A program made the translations under genes and the position numbers. This document shows positions 24,272 to 33,545 of a DNA stretch of 64,000 nucleotides, piece after piece. Position 1 is the first letter of the stretch. Each line of letters opens with the position of its first letter. Where the stretch lies: the NCBI RefSeq assembly GCF_014858725.1, contig NZ_AQGV01000015.1, positions 930,001 to 994,000 of the forward strand, read 5' to 3'. Below the pieces are notes generated by a model. That model searched no databases, was not told the origin of the DNA, and saw only the letters and a program-made list of their open reading frames with translations. This DNA comes from Pseudoalteromonas aurantia 208. Lineage in GTDB: Bacteria > Pseudomonadota > Gammaproteobacteria > Enterobacterales > Alteromonadaceae.

Positions 24272-25612
24272 ATGGATAAAATACTGATTGTGGATGATAA
24301 CCAAGCGGTGCTTGATGCATTGTCTTTATTACTTGAAATTCATGGATATGATGTTGTGACAGCCGTATCGCCTTTTGATGCAGAGCAAATAATTCGATAC
24401 CAAAAAGTATCGCTTGTAATGCAAGATATGAATTTTACCGCGGATACTACATCTGGCGAAGAGGGCATTGCACTGTTTAATGTGCTAAGACGTTTAAACC
24501 CAACATTACCCATTATTTTGATGACGGCTTGGACCGAGTTGGAAACGGCCATAGAGCTGGTCAAATTAGGCGCAGCTGATTACATTGCGAAACCTTGGGA
24601 TGACACCAAGCTGCTGACCAGTATTACTAACCTAATCGCTTTGGGTAAAGCCAATGCACAGAATCAGACCCATGAACGACAGAAAAACGAACGCAGGCTT
24701 CCTAGAGCGCAGGCAAACCTTGTGGGCTTGGTCTATGCGAGTACAGCAATGGAGCGAGTGGTTGATATGTCGTTACAGTTGGCAAAATCCGATGTGTCGG
24801 TATTGATCACTGGACCAAACGGCAGTGGTAAAGAGCGTATTGCGGAAATCATTCAAGCCAACTCAACCGTGGCAAACAAGCCATTTATTAAAGTCAATGC
24901 GGGGGCACTACCGCAAGAGCTGATAGAAGCCGAGTTATTTGGTGCAGAAGCAGGTGCCTATACAGGCGCAAACAAAAAGCGCATTGGTCGATTTGAAGCG
25001 GCAGATGGTGGCACACTCTTTCTAGATGAAATAGGGAACTTACCTTTATCAGGGCAAATAAAGTTATTGCGGGTGTTACAAACGGGTGAGTTTGAACGAT
25101 TGGGATCAACCGTCACTCAAAAGGTGTCTGTGCGGGTTGTCTCTGCTACCAATGCAAATTTGCACAATGATATTCAAGCTGGGCGATTTCGAGAAGATTT
25201 ATATTACCGCTTAAATGTGATTGAACTTAATCTTCCACCATTAAACGCCCGTCAAGACGATGTTATTCCGCTTATTCGTCATTTTCTGCCAAGGAGAGAG
25301 ATAAGTTATCATGCAGAACAAGCACTTATTGCACATAACTGGCCAGGTAATGTGAGGGAGCTTGAGAATGCCTGTAAGCGCGTAAGTGTATTAAAGCCAC
25401 AGGGCATACTTGAAATCGAAGACTTTGGATTATCAGAGTCTTTGAATATAGAGTCAAACCAAGCACCAACACCAAAGCTTGAGCCGAGTAAGCAGGAGAT
25501 TGAAGCTGCAATGCATTCACATCAAGGGGTGATCGCCAAAGTTGCTCGCCAGTTTGGATTAACACGTCAGGCGCTATATCGTCGTTTACAAAAATTTGAG
25601 ATTGACTATTGA
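24272..25612 (+). CDS. Sigma54-dependent NtrC-family response regulator
   Basis: A 446-aa regulator. The receiver domain (about 1-120) has the phosphoacceptor Asp at residue 52 (VMQDMNF) and the Lys in IAKPW. The AAA+ domain (about 150-370) has Walker A GPNGSGKE, Walker B TLFLDEIGN and the sigma54-contact loop as GAYTGA rather than GAFTGA. The C-terminal Fis-type helix-turn-helix (VARQFGLTRQALYRRL) ends the protein. It probably activates the upstream efflux operon through the tandem palindromes. Control of the divergent biosynthetic operon is possible but not shown. It overlaps the kinase start by 1 nt. Confidence 0.92.
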   Translation: MDKILIVDDNQAVLDALSLLLEIHGYDVVTAVSPFDAEQIIRYQKVSLVMQDMNFTADTTSGEEGIALFNVLRRLNPTLPIILMTAWTELETAIELVKLGAADYIAKPWDDTKLLTSITNLIALGKANAQNQTHERQKNERRLPRAQANLVGLVYASTAMERVVDMSLQLAKSDVSVLITGPNGSGKERIAEIIQANSTVANKPFIKVNAGALPQELIEAELFGAEAGAYTGANKKRIGRFEAADGGTLFLDEIGNLPLSGQIKLLRVLQTGEFERLGSTVTQKVSVRVVSATNANLHNDIQAGRFREDLYYRLNVIELNLPPLNARQDDVIPLIRHFLPRREISYHAEQALIAHNWPGNVRELENACKRVSVLKPQGILEIEDFGLSESLNIESNQAPTPKLEPSKQEIEAAMHSHQGVIAKVARQFGLTRQALYRRLQKFEIDY

Positions 25613-26931
25613 TGCACGCATTAAATAAGTGGACTCCAAGGTCATTGAAAGGGCGGTTTATTGCTGCATCTAGCGCGGTGGTTTTATGCGTTTGTATGCC
25701 AATTTTGACGTGGCAATTTAGTAACTGGCAATGGGTTGTGGCAGCGACTATTGGCATATTACTACTGACTAATGTGTTGTGCCGATGTTTTTTGTCGGCA
25801 CTACTGGAGCCAATTAAAGCTCTTGAAGTGGGGTTACTGAATTTTAAAGATGGTGAGTTTTCTCACTCATTGGCTTACGCTGAGCATGATGAATTAGGGC
25901 GGTTGTGTACGCTATATAATGAAACAGCTCTGCAATTGCGACAGGAAAAACAATGGATCTATCAGCGAGAATTAATGCTAGATAAAGTATTACAAAGTTC
26001 TCCGCAGGCACTACTTTTAGTCGACAGCAATGACACGGTTGTATTTAGTAATTATAGTGCAAGGGCATTGTGTAAAAGCAGTGCAGCATTAGAAGGTATG
26101 AAAATTGATGTGTTAATGCAAGAGACTTCTGATGAATTTTTTGAGGTATTACAGGCTGGACGTGAAGGGCTCTTTAGTATTCAAGTTGATAAAGATGAAA
26201 CACAAACTTGGCACTTAGCAACTGGGCAATTTTTACTTAATAATCAAAACCATAAACTGTACTTGTTTAAGCAATTAACCCGAGAGTTAAGTCGTCAAGA
26301 AGTGGCTGTATGGAAGAAAGTGATACGTATTATTAGTCATGAGCTGAATAACTCATTGGGACCAATGTCATCTATGTTACACAGTGCAAAACTGCTAACT
26401 GACCACGTTGATGACAAGCGACTTGAGCGGGTATTTTCTACTATTGAAGAACGTATTCATCACTTAACTGAATTCGTGCAGGGCTATGGTAAGTTTGCTA
26501 AATTACCACCACCAAAATATAGTCAAATAAATTGGACTTCTTTATTAGCAGGTCTTCATCAGCAATGGCAATTTAACGGACCAAACATTTTACCTACACA
26601 GCCGTTTTTGGCTGATCAAGTACAATTAGAACAGTTGCTGATTAATTTAATCAAAAATGCTCATGAATCAGGCTCTAAACCTGAACAAGTCACAATGCAT
26701 ATTACTCAAAGTATGCAAGGTGTTACTCTCTGTGTTCAAGATCAAGGCAAAGGAATGAGTGAGACTGTTATGGCAAACGCGTTGATCCCGTTTTACTCAA
26801 CGAAGTCGACTGGAAGTGGCTTAGGGCTGGCACTATGTCGTGAAATTGTAGAGGCACATCATGGTCAACTTAGTTTGCATAATCATGAAGAAGGTGGTTT
26901 GAAAGTAAAAATATTTATACCACATGAGTGA
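25612..26931 (+). CDS. Sensor histidine kinase (NtrB/NtrY type)
   Basis: A 439-aa kinase. Two transmembrane helices lie close together near residues 18-36 and 40-60, with almost no periplasmic loop, so it probably senses something in or near the membrane. A HAMP-like segment (ALLEPIKALEVGLLNF) and a PAS-like region (about 120-220) follow. The H box is RIISHELNNSLGPMSS and the ATPase part has an N box (LINLIKNAHESG) and the glycine box STKSTGSGLGLALCRE. ATG 25612 overlaps the regulator stop (TGATG). It is the cognate kinase of the preceding regulator. Confidence 0.9.
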   Translation: MHALNKWTPRSLKGRFIAASSAVVLCVCMPILTWQFSNWQWVVAATIGILLLTNVLCRCFLSALLEPIKALEVGLLNFKDGEFSHSLAYAEHDELGRLCTLYNETALQLRQEKQWIYQRELMLDKVLQSSPQALLLVDSNDTVVFSNYSARALCKSSAALEGMKIDVLMQETSDEFFEVLQAGREGLFSIQVDKDETQTWHLATGQFLLNNQNHKLYLFKQLTRELSRQEVAVWKKVIRIISHELNNSLGPMSSMLHSAKLLTDHVDDKRLERVFSTIEERIHHLTEFVQGYGKFAKLPPPKYSQINWTSLLAGLHQQWQFNGPNILPTQPFLADQVQLEQLLINLIKNAHESGSKPEQVTMHITQSMQGVTLCVQDQGKGMSETVMANALIPFYSTKSTGSGLGLALCREIVEAHHGQLSLHNHEEGGLKVKIFIPHE

Positions 26932-26971
26932 GCTAAGTGATACGTCAGTACCACTGAGCTTTATCAACATA

Positions 26972-27610
26972 CTACCTCGGTGGGTCTATTTGTCCATTGA
27001 CAGAACTGTTTACTCTAAACCACCCTGCAATTGAATATCGTGGGCGTGTGGCTGGAAGCACCTCATGCGGATATTCATCACTTAAAAAAGTGACTAATGT
27101 ACCAAACTGTGGCGTGATTTTTTGCTGTAGAATACTGTGATCGTGGGCGTCAAAAATAGCCAGTTCACCACCGTAATCGGCTTGCCAGTTTTGATTTAAA
27201 TATAACACAGTAGAGAGTACGCGATTGGTATTGCCTTGAAAGGCATCGAGGTGTTTTTTATAAAAAGCACCGGGTTCATAATGAGCAAAATGACATTCAT
27301 AGCTGAATAACCCCATAAAAAGCCGGCGATTCAGATGGTTTTTCAGTTCGTCCATATACATCAAAAACGTATTTTCTAACGCATGACCGCTGTCAAGCCA
27401 ATGAATTTTATCGCTGCGTATTTCGGTGTTTTGAGTGTGTTCCGTTTGTCGGCCAATGCCCGCGGCTGAAAAATCACTGCCTGAGAATAATGACAACCGT
27501 TGTACTAATGCTTGTAAGGCAGGTTCGGTTTTATCTATGGTTTGAACACTTAAACCCGTGACTCGTAAATCTTGGGCGATACGATCAAATAGTTCGTCAG
27601 TTGTATGCAA
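26972..27610 (-). CDS. 2-oxoglutarate/Fe(II)-dependent oxygenase, prolyl-hydroxylase-like
   Basis: A 212-aa protein. The segment FYKKHLDAFQG gives the H-x-D iron ligands, FLSDEYPHEVLPA the distal His and RYSIAGWFR the Arg that binds 2-oxoglutarate. YGGELAIFD is the usual strand between them. This matches the small bacterial prolyl-4-hydroxylase-like enzymes (2OG-FeII_Oxy_3 type). The target could be a protein residue or a small molecule. The start chosen is TTG with GAGG upstream; no ATG fits at this end. It is convergent with the kinase gene and stands alone. Confidence 0.8.
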   Translation of the reverse strand: MHTTDELFDRIAQDLRVTGLSVQTIDKTEPALQALVQRLSLFSGSDFSAAGIGRQTEHTQNTEIRSDKIHWLDSGHALENTFLMYMDELKNHLNRRLFMGLFSYECHFAHYEPGAFYKKHLDAFQGNTNRVLSTVLYLNQNWQADYGGELAIFDAHDHSILQQKITPQFGTLVTFLSDEYPHEVLPATRPRYSIAGWFRVNSSVNGQIDPPR

Positions 27611-27713
27611 GAAGACCTCGGCTTGGGCTGTGCTGAATAATATTCAGGGGTTTTACCATATTGCGATTACGTACGCGACTTGAAAGTGTCAAAATAAGCA
27701 AAAATGAAGGTAT

Positions 27714-28184
27714 TTACTGATCTAGATCTGCCATTATATGTTGTGCCGCATTTTCAATGAGGTCAAGCACAACTTCAAAGCCATCACCTTCACCATAGTA
27801 TGGATCTGGGATTTCATCGTAGCGCGAATCACCATAACTTAGAAAAAGCTTTAATTTATGTTGATATTGTGCGGGACACATAGCGGATAGATCAGTGAGG
27901 TTTGCTTTGTCCGCGGCCAATATCAAGTCAAAGTCAGCAAAGTCTTTTGAATTAATTTGGCGTGCACGCATATTACCAAAGTCATATCCTCTTCGCTCAC
28001 CCGAAGCGCGACTTCTTTTATCGGGTGGATTGCCTTGATGGTAGGCAATGGTACCTGCTGAGTCGACGATAATATTAAGCTTGGTATTAAGTGCCAATTT
28101 CCGTAATACCGCTTCACCGGTAGGGGAGCGACAAATATTGCCCATACAAACGATGAGTATTTTTGCGCAATCATATTTTTTCAT
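27714..28184 (-). CDS. Low-molecular-weight protein tyrosine phosphatase
   Basis: A 156-aa phosphatase. The active-site loop CMGNICRSP (C-X5-R-S) lies near the N-terminus and the general-acid Asp is in DPYYGEGDGF near residue 127. The usual family start MKKYDCAKILIVC at 28184 is preferred to a TTG further upstream, although the ribosome-binding site is weak. No exopolysaccharide kinase (Wzc type) or arsenate genes lie next to it, so it is probably a stand-alone regulatory phosphatase. Confidence 0.88.
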   Translation of the reverse strand: MKKYDCAKILIVCMGNICRSPTGEAVLRKLALNTKLNIIVDSAGTIAYHQGNPPDKRSRASGERRGYDFGNMRARQINSKDFADFDLILAADKANLTDLSAMCPAQYQHKLKLFLSYGDSRYDEIPDPYYGEGDGFEVVLDLIENAAQHIMADLDQ

Positions 28185-28495
28185 CTGGATGTAAATTACA
28201 ACTTTGATATTATTTAAAAGTACACGAATGAGCGTAATTCGCAATAGCCATAAGTGATGTATTTAATTTTGGAATATATAAAAAGCAAATAATCTTATTG
28301 GTTATTATAGTCTTTTAATTGATGAACAGCTTGAACTTATGTTAGATAATAAATTTCCATATTGCTTTGATAATTTATGTAGAGTGCGTGTAATACAGAG
28401 AAAAAGGGCAACTTAAGTTCAATTTCTAAGTAATAGTAATATAAGGGGAAGTTGGCCATATTTTTAAGTATTAGAGTTAATGAACTGGAGAGTAA

Positions 28496-28819
28496 ATGAG
28501 AAACACCTTAGTAATGATAATAGTGAGTATCTTCTCATTCAATATTTATGCGACTACTTATAGTAATCAAGAGCTTAGGATAATTCGTAGTCCTGATGAA
28601 CGCCCGTGTATGCTGTTTCAGCTTAAAACGGTATCAAATGCGGGAGGATCGGGAAATCCATGGTTTGCGCTTAAGCAAAGTCATATCGGCTATAACGATA
28701 TAGTCTCTATGCTATTGGCGGCCAAAATCAGTAACACAAAGGTCCATGTATCAACGAATGATAGACAAGTAACGCAATGTGGCGGTCATGTTGAAGTGAC
28801 GGTGGTAAGTTTGCCATAA
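28496..28819 (+). CDS. Small secreted protein of unknown function
   Basis: A 107-aa protein with a signal peptide (MRNTLVMIIVSIFSFNIYA) and a GGAGAG ribosome-binding site. The mature part (about 88 aa) has two Cys (in RPCMLFQ and TQCGGHVE) that could form a disulfide. I do not recognise the family. The isolated gene sits between a phosphatase and the flavohaemoglobin gene. Confidence 0.6.
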   Translation: MRNTLVMIIVSIFSFNIYATTYSNQELRIIRSPDERPCMLFQLKTVSNAGGSGNPWFALKQSHIGYNDIVSMLLAAKISNTKVHVSTNDRQVTQCGGHVEVTVVSLP

Positions 28820-28896
28820 AAAGCAATTACACTGCTGAAATAAGAGACAGCTATATGTCAGTATTTTAAAAGTACTAAAAAGATGTATTTTTTAAA

Positions 28897-28931
28897 CGTA
28901 AAGCAACCCGTTCAAACGGAGTTGCTTTACG
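28897..28931. terminator. Long hairpin between convergent genes
   Basis: Arms CGTAAAGCAAC and GTTGCTTTACG with an inner pairing CCGT/ACGG make one long stem-loop. It lies between the secreted-protein gene (plus) and the flavohaemoglobin gene (minus), so it could end transcription from both sides. The flanking T-runs are weak. Confidence 0.55.
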
Positions 28932-28967
28932 GTGTTTATTGCAACAGTATATGCTGTCGTAGTGAAG

Positions 28968-30122
28968 TTATAATGACTCGTGCGGCCCAAATACTTCATA
29001 TAGTATTCGCTCAGGAGCCACATTGAGTGCGAGCAATTGTTGTTTCATCGCAGCCATAAACGGTGTGGGTCCGCATAGGTAAAATTCACCAGATTCTGTG
29101 GGGAGTGACAGCTGCGCTAAATTTATTCGCCCTTGATGATGACCTTCGCCTTGTTCGTACCAAATATCGGCATTTATTTCTATGCGGTCGGTTGTTAATG
29201 TGTCGACACGTTTTGCAAAGCTATGTTCTGCTTGATTAATACAGGCGTGAACAAAGTGTGTTTGCGGTGGTTGTGTCAAAGTGGCTATTGATTCAAGCAT
29301 TGCCATCATTGGCGTAATGCCAACACCTGCACTGATCAGTACTTTGGGCGACATATTACTCTGAAGCATAAAATCTCCAGCTGGTGGGCTGAGCTCGACT
29401 TCATCGCCTGCTTTTAAGCTATGCATGTGGTTAGACACTAACCCTTGTTGCTTCACGCTGATCCGGTATCCATTAGGTTGCTTTTCACCTGATAAAGAGT
29501 ACTGGCGTATTTGTACATTTTGGCATTCTACTGGTTTAACATGTACCCCAATGTACTGTCCAGGTTGAAAGTCGACAACGGCTTTGTTATCTGCACTGCG
29601 TAAGTAAAAACTTTTAACTTTGGCAGACTCTTGCACAATGCGATCAACAATAAATGTTCGAGTGTTGCGCCATCCGCCGAGTTTTTCCTCAGTGGTTTTA
29701 TAAATTCCTTCTTCTTGTGTGATAAACACATCTGCCAACAAAGCGTAGGCTTCACGCCAAGCTTGTTCTATATCTGGGGTAAATTCATTAGGCGCGAGCT
29801 CTTTGAGTGTTTCAATAAGATGCAGCCCAACAATGTCATAATGATGCGGCAAAATATTTAAACTCGCATGTTTATGATTAATACGTTCAACGGCTGCTGC
29901 TAGTACCGGCAAGTTATCAATATGAGTTGCATACGCTGCGAGGGCGTTAAATAGCGCAAAATGTTGTTTACCACTTTGCTGGTTGCTCATGTTAAAGATA
30001 TCTTTTAGCTCAGGGTTATGTGTAAACATCCGATCGTAAAAATGGGCGGTTACAGCGGTACCTGCTTGAGAGAGCAGAGGGATAGTACTTTTAACAAGTG
30101 CAATTGTGTTGCTTGATAGCAT
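28968..30122 (-). CDS. hmp: Flavohaemoglobin, nitric oxide dioxygenase
   Basis: A 384-aa protein. A globin domain (about 1-140) with the proximal His region ERINHKHASLNILPHHYDIVG is followed by a ferredoxin-reductase domain: the FAD motif RQYSLSG and the NAD-binding GVGITPMMAM, then YLCGPTPFM. It converts NO and O2 to nitrate using NADPH. The start MLSSNTIALVKST at 30122 is the normal family start and has TTGGAG upstream; a TTG at 30134 is less likely. It lies 20 bp after nnrS and is probably driven by the same sigma54 promoter under NorR. Confidence 0.95.
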   Translation of the reverse strand: MLSSNTIALVKSTIPLLSQAGTAVTAHFYDRMFTHNPELKDIFNMSNQQSGKQHFALFNALAAYATHIDNLPVLAAAVERINHKHASLNILPHHYDIVGLHLIETLKELAPNEFTPDIEQAWREAYALLADVFITQEEGIYKTTEEKLGGWRNTRTFIVDRIVQESAKVKSFYLRSADNKAVVDFQPGQYIGVHVKPVECQNVQIRQYSLSGEKQPNGYRISVKQQGLVSNHMHSLKAGDEVELSPPAGDFMLQSNMSPKVLISAGVGITPMMAMLESIATLTQPPQTHFVHACINQAEHSFAKRVDTLTTDRIEINADIWYEQGEGHHQGRINLAQLSLPTESGEFYLCGPTPFMAAMKQQLLALNVAPERILYEVFGPHESL

Positions 30123-30142
30123 TAAATTCTCCAATGAATAAA

Positions 30143-31360
30143 TTAACCACGACGTCCGTCTACACGTTTGTGTGTTAAGACTTTAAAATAAGAAATACTG
30201 AATACAGCAAATGCAGCGCTCCATAATATTGCGCTGGCGATCCACGCTGGGTGTGGGCCTATGAGTTGAGGTAAGAAAGCGCGGATCACCGCGCCTAGGG
30301 CCAATAAGGCAAAAGCGATGGACATAAATTTATTTGGCGTCAAAGCCCGTCCGGTATGGCCAAGTGACACGCGTGCAATCATCGCTAAAATAGTTAACCC
30401 GATTCCGCCTAATGTTATGAGGTGCAGCGCATCAGTGAATATGATTGTTGGTGTAAAAAAACTAACCCCACACAGCAGCAGTCCACATGCGGCAAATAAA
30501 TAACCCAGTTGTAATGACCATAAAAGAGGAACGTGGACGATGCCTTTGTGAAACCATAAAGCACTTCGCGTCAAATGTAATACAGAAGCTAAAACAATAA
30601 GGTAGCCAGGATTTATTGGTACGCTAAAGAGTTGGTTTACGGCAAATCCGCCGATCCCAAAAGTACTAATAATGAGTAGTAGTTTGTCAAGTAGAGGTGT
30701 ACGTATTTGCTGCTCAAGTTTAAGTCCACGAGCAGTAAAAAATGGGATCACGCGCCCACCGACGACGCCAATCAGTAACATAAACCCCAACACGGCAAGT
30801 TGACTAAACGTACGCGCAATCATGAATTCACCTTGCGCGCTGACAATCAGAAATAAAATATTAAATGTACACAAACCGCTTAATATTGCGATGAATGCGT
30901 AGTTATTCTTCGATTTTGCGCTGATCAGCATATGGCTTAGATATACAATTGAGTATAACCAAAAGGCCAATTGACCTAGGATCACCACAGGCAACAAATG
31001 CGGTGAAACAAAAAAAGTGATACGAGTTATACACCATATGAGTAGTAATGTTATGAGTCGAGGCCCAGACATACTGGGCACATTGGTCCATGTTTGTGCT
31101 GCAGTAAGTAAGAAACTCACGGCAATGGCACCAGCAAATGCAAAGATCATTTCATGGGCGTGCCAAAGACTGGCGGGGAGGCTGGTTTGCCACTGTAATT
31201 GCCCAGTCAGTAACAACGCCCAGAGTATAATGGCCAGTGCACCCCAGATACTGGCGAATAAGAAGAAAGCCCTGAATGGCATCATGAATAACGGCCATTG
31301 GGACACTTGATACCATTTGTATTGTTCTAGTACAGGTTCTGCTAGGTTGATTGGCCTCAT
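30143..31360 (-). CDS. nnrS: NnrS-family haem/copper membrane protein
   Basis: A 405-aa protein with about 12 transmembrane helices. Family landmarks are FRAFFLFASIWGALAI near the N-terminus, LWHAHEMIFAFAGAIAVSFLLTA, GGRVIPFFTARG and HLITLGGIGLTILAMIARVSLGHTGR. NnrS proteins help cells withstand nitric oxide, partly by limiting damage to iron metabolism. The start at ATG 31360 overlaps the stop of the small upstream gene (TAATG). It belongs to the NO-detoxification operon with hmp. Confidence 0.93.
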   Translation of the reverse strand: MRPINLAEPVLEQYKWYQVSQWPLFMMPFRAFFLFASIWGALAIILWALLLTGQLQWQTSLPASLWHAHEMIFAFAGAIAVSFLLTAAQTWTNVPSMSGPRLITLLLIWCITRITFFVSPHLLPVVILGQLAFWLYSIVYLSHMLISAKSKNNYAFIAILSGLCTFNILFLIVSAQGEFMIARTFSQLAVLGFMLLIGVVGGRVIPFFTARGLKLEQQIRTPLLDKLLLIISTFGIGGFAVNQLFSVPINPGYLIVLASVLHLTRSALWFHKGIVHVPLLWSLQLGYLFAACGLLLCGVSFFTPTIIFTDALHLITLGGIGLTILAMIARVSLGHTGRALTPNKFMSIAFALLALGAVIRAFLPQLIGPHPAWIASAILWSAAFAVFSISYFKVLTHKRVDGRRG

Positions 31361-31584
31361 TAACGTACCTCCATGCCGAGCTGATATTGGCACACACAGC
31401 GCAATACATAGCTAATTTTAAATAAGCCGGCTAATACAATATTGCTTATGTGGCTGGCAATTTGTGTTGTTAATGTAAAGTGCTCAGCAAGCGGGTAGCT
31501 CACGACAATACTTGCGATAAAGCAAAGTCCAAAGGTTAGCAATGCAGCATTGGAATAGTCTAAATGTTGTTGTGATATGAGCAT
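31360..31584 (-). CDS. Small membrane protein at the head of the NO-response operon
   Basis: A 74-aa protein from ATG 31584 (AGGTG upstream; a GTG three codons earlier is possible). It has a hydrophobic helix near residues 12-32 (NAALLTFGLCFIASIVVSYP) and a second weaker one near 45-60. I do not recognise a named family. Its place between the sigma54 promoter and nnrS, with a 1-nt overlap, suggests a role in the NO response or in NnrS function. Confidence 0.65.
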   Translation of the reverse strand: MLISQQHLDYSNAALLTFGLCFIASIVVSYPLAEHFTLTTQIASHISNIVLAGLFKISYVLRCVCQYQLGMEVR

Positions 31585-31620
31585 GCGGTTCACCTGAGTT
31601 TATCTATGTTGTTTTAGTTA

Positions 31621-31637
31621 TTGCACGCGCTGTGCCA
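31621..31637 (-). promoter_or_regulatory. Sigma54 promoter of the NO-detoxification operon
   Basis: On the minus strand the sequence is TGGCACAGCGCGTGCAA. The -24 element TGGCAC is perfect and the -12 element GTGCA differs from TTGCA by one base, with the correct 5-bp spacing. It lies about 40 bp before the small membrane protein gene and downstream of two NorR-type sites. Confidence 0.85.
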
Positions 31638-31690
31638 ATAAAAAACATGATATAATTCAGTGTATTAATGTTTTTACGTTTGTAAATAGA

Positions 31691-31744
31691 GTCGAATTGA
31701 CTTATATTGTATGAGTCTTTAAATAACGAATAGGTCATATTGAC
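31691..31744 (-). promoter_or_regulatory. NorR enhancer sites
   Basis: Two matches to the NorR pattern GTCA-N3-TGAC: GTCGAATTGAC at 31691-31701 (one mismatch) and GTCATATTGAC at 31734-31744 (perfect). They lie about 55-105 bp upstream of the sigma54 promoter. The second site ends directly before the norR start codon and overlaps its ribosome-binding region, which would allow NorR to limit its own expression. Confidence 0.8.
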
Positions 31745-33307
31745 ATGGATCAAAGAAGCCTTTCACAATTACTCACGCTTAGCTCTTTGTTAACAAAGGC
31801 ATTACCTAAAAAAACCGAGCAAAACTTAAATCAATTTTATAGTGCTGTAGTGCAAGCAATTAAAACGTGTGTGAGCGCTGATGCCGTTGCTTTACTATTG
31901 CATCAACAAGGTGCGTTAGTCCCCGCCGCAATAGATGGTTTGACGCGAGATACGTTTGGTCGACGCTTCAATATTGAAGATCACCCTCGACTGTTGGCAA
32001 TATCCAGTAGCACAACCCCTATTATTTTTAATGAGCATAGTGAATTACCAGATCCATACGATGGTTTGTTGTTAGCGCAAGAAGGTGATATTCCAGTGCA
32101 TGCCTGTATGGGGATCCCGTTGTATCACCAACATACACTACAAGGTGTTTTGACATTAGATAGCCTGACTCCAGGCATGTTTAAGCAATACCCCATGCCT
32201 TTTTTGCAGCATATTAACGATATTTTGGCGGAGCATTTGAATGTCGCTTTGTATCACGAGCAGTTATTACGCAAAGCCCAACATGGCGATGCGTTAGTGT
32301 CTGAATTAAACCAAGCAGCACACGATATGGTTGGTAATAGCACGCTGATGCAATCGTTGAAAAGTGATATTGAACTGGTGGCAAGTTCAGATTTTACGGT
32401 GTTGGTATTAGGCGAGACCGGTACAGGTAAAGAGCTGGTTGCGAGAAACATTCATGGTGCGTCACGTCGCTCAAACCAAGTTTTTGTACAAGTAAATTGT
32501 GCCTCACTACCAGAAAGCCTTGCTGAAAGTGAGTTTTTCGGACACCGCAAAGGCGCTTTTACAGGCGCAGACAAACACCGAGATGGTAAATTTTTATTGG
32601 CAGATGGCGGGACTTTATTTTTAGATGAAATAGGGGAGCTCCCTTTGAATATTCAAAGTAAGCTATTACGCGTGTTGCAAAGTGGTGAAATTCAACCCGT
32701 GGGTGCCGATAACACGCAGCATGTTGATGTTCGCATTGTCGCTGCGACCAATCGGGATCTTAAAGCTGAAGTTCAAGCTGGGCGCTTTCGGGCTGACTTG
32801 TACCATAGGTTAAGTGTATACCCTTTGCAGGTGCCGCCGCTTCGAGCCAGACAAGATGATATTCCGTTATTGGCTGGTTTTTTTATAGAGCAGGTTCGAA
32901 AGAAGTTAGGCATTGGTCAATTGACCTTAAGTCACACATTAAGCCAGTCGTTAAGTGAGTATGATTGGCCCGGTAATATTCGCGAGCTTGAACATGTAAT
33001 AAGCCGCAGCGCACTCAAAGCGAAGCAGGCGCAATGGCAACAAGATATTGTACGAATTGAGTTGATACATAGTGAGTTGAGCCAAAGTGAGCAGCAGGAT
33101 AAACCCGTAAAAACCGCTGTTGTTGAGGTTGATTCGGCCCTGCCTTTTAAAGAAGCGGTCGATAATTTTCAAAAATCACACATTATTGCTGCACTCAAAG
33201 CGCATAAGCTTAATTGGGCTGCAACAGCTCGTGCGCTTCAGATGGACAGAGCCAATCTCGTTCGGTTAGCGAAACGGCTTGGGATAAAAATGATAAAGAA
33301 TTTATAA
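31745..33307 (+). CDS. norR: NorR, NO-sensing sigma54-dependent activator
   Basis: A 520-aa regulator. It has an N-terminal GAF domain (about 1-165; FGRRFNIEDHPRL, ACMGIPLYHQHTLQGVLTLD) that in NorR carries the iron that binds NO, then an AAA+ domain (about 195-430) with Walker A GETGTGKE, GAFTGA and FLDEIGELP, then a Fis-type helix-turn-helix (NWAATARALQMDRANLVRLA). The gene is divergent from the nnrS-hmp operon and the intergenic region carries its sites. No NorVW reductase genes are present; detoxification is by Hmp. Confidence 0.93.
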   Translation: MDQRSLSQLLTLSSLLTKALPKKTEQNLNQFYSAVVQAIKTCVSADAVALLLHQQGALVPAAIDGLTRDTFGRRFNIEDHPRLLAISSSTTPIIFNEHSELPDPYDGLLLAQEGDIPVHACMGIPLYHQHTLQGVLTLDSLTPGMFKQYPMPFLQHINDILAEHLNVALYHEQLLRKAQHGDALVSELNQAAHDMVGNSTLMQSLKSDIELVASSDFTVLVLGETGTGKELVARNIHGASRRSNQVFVQVNCASLPESLAESEFFGHRKGAFTGADKHRDGKFLLADGGTLFLDEIGELPLNIQSKLLRVLQSGEIQPVGADNTQHVDVRIVAATNRDLKAEVQAGRFRADLYHRLSVYPLQVPPLRARQDDIPLLAGFFIEQVRKKLGIGQLTLSHTLSQSLSEYDWPGNIRELEHVISRSALKAKQAQWQQDIVRIELIHSELSQSEQQDKPVKTAVVEVDSALPFKEAVDNFQKSHIIAALKAHKLNWAATARALQMDRANLVRLAKRLGIKMIKNL

Positions 33308-33545
33308 CTTATTGAATAATGATGATTAAAAATATTGATTATTGATATAAATACCGATGGTAAATATTACGAAAAAGGTATTAGTATTGCAACTCGAATT
33401 AGCAATGAAAATAAGTCTCAATAATGTTATAAGTTGTTTATTTTAAAAGAGTATATTAAAAAAATTATTAGTTTTAAATTATCTTGATTCGTACATATTT
33501 TGGACTAGGGTTAGAGGGCAAGTAACTTTTAACTTAGGGGGCCCT

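Noticed and set aside
25326..25757. A 143-aa minus-strand frame across the regulator-kinase junction
   Set aside because: It is antisense to two well-supported genes and shows no domain or ribosome-binding site.
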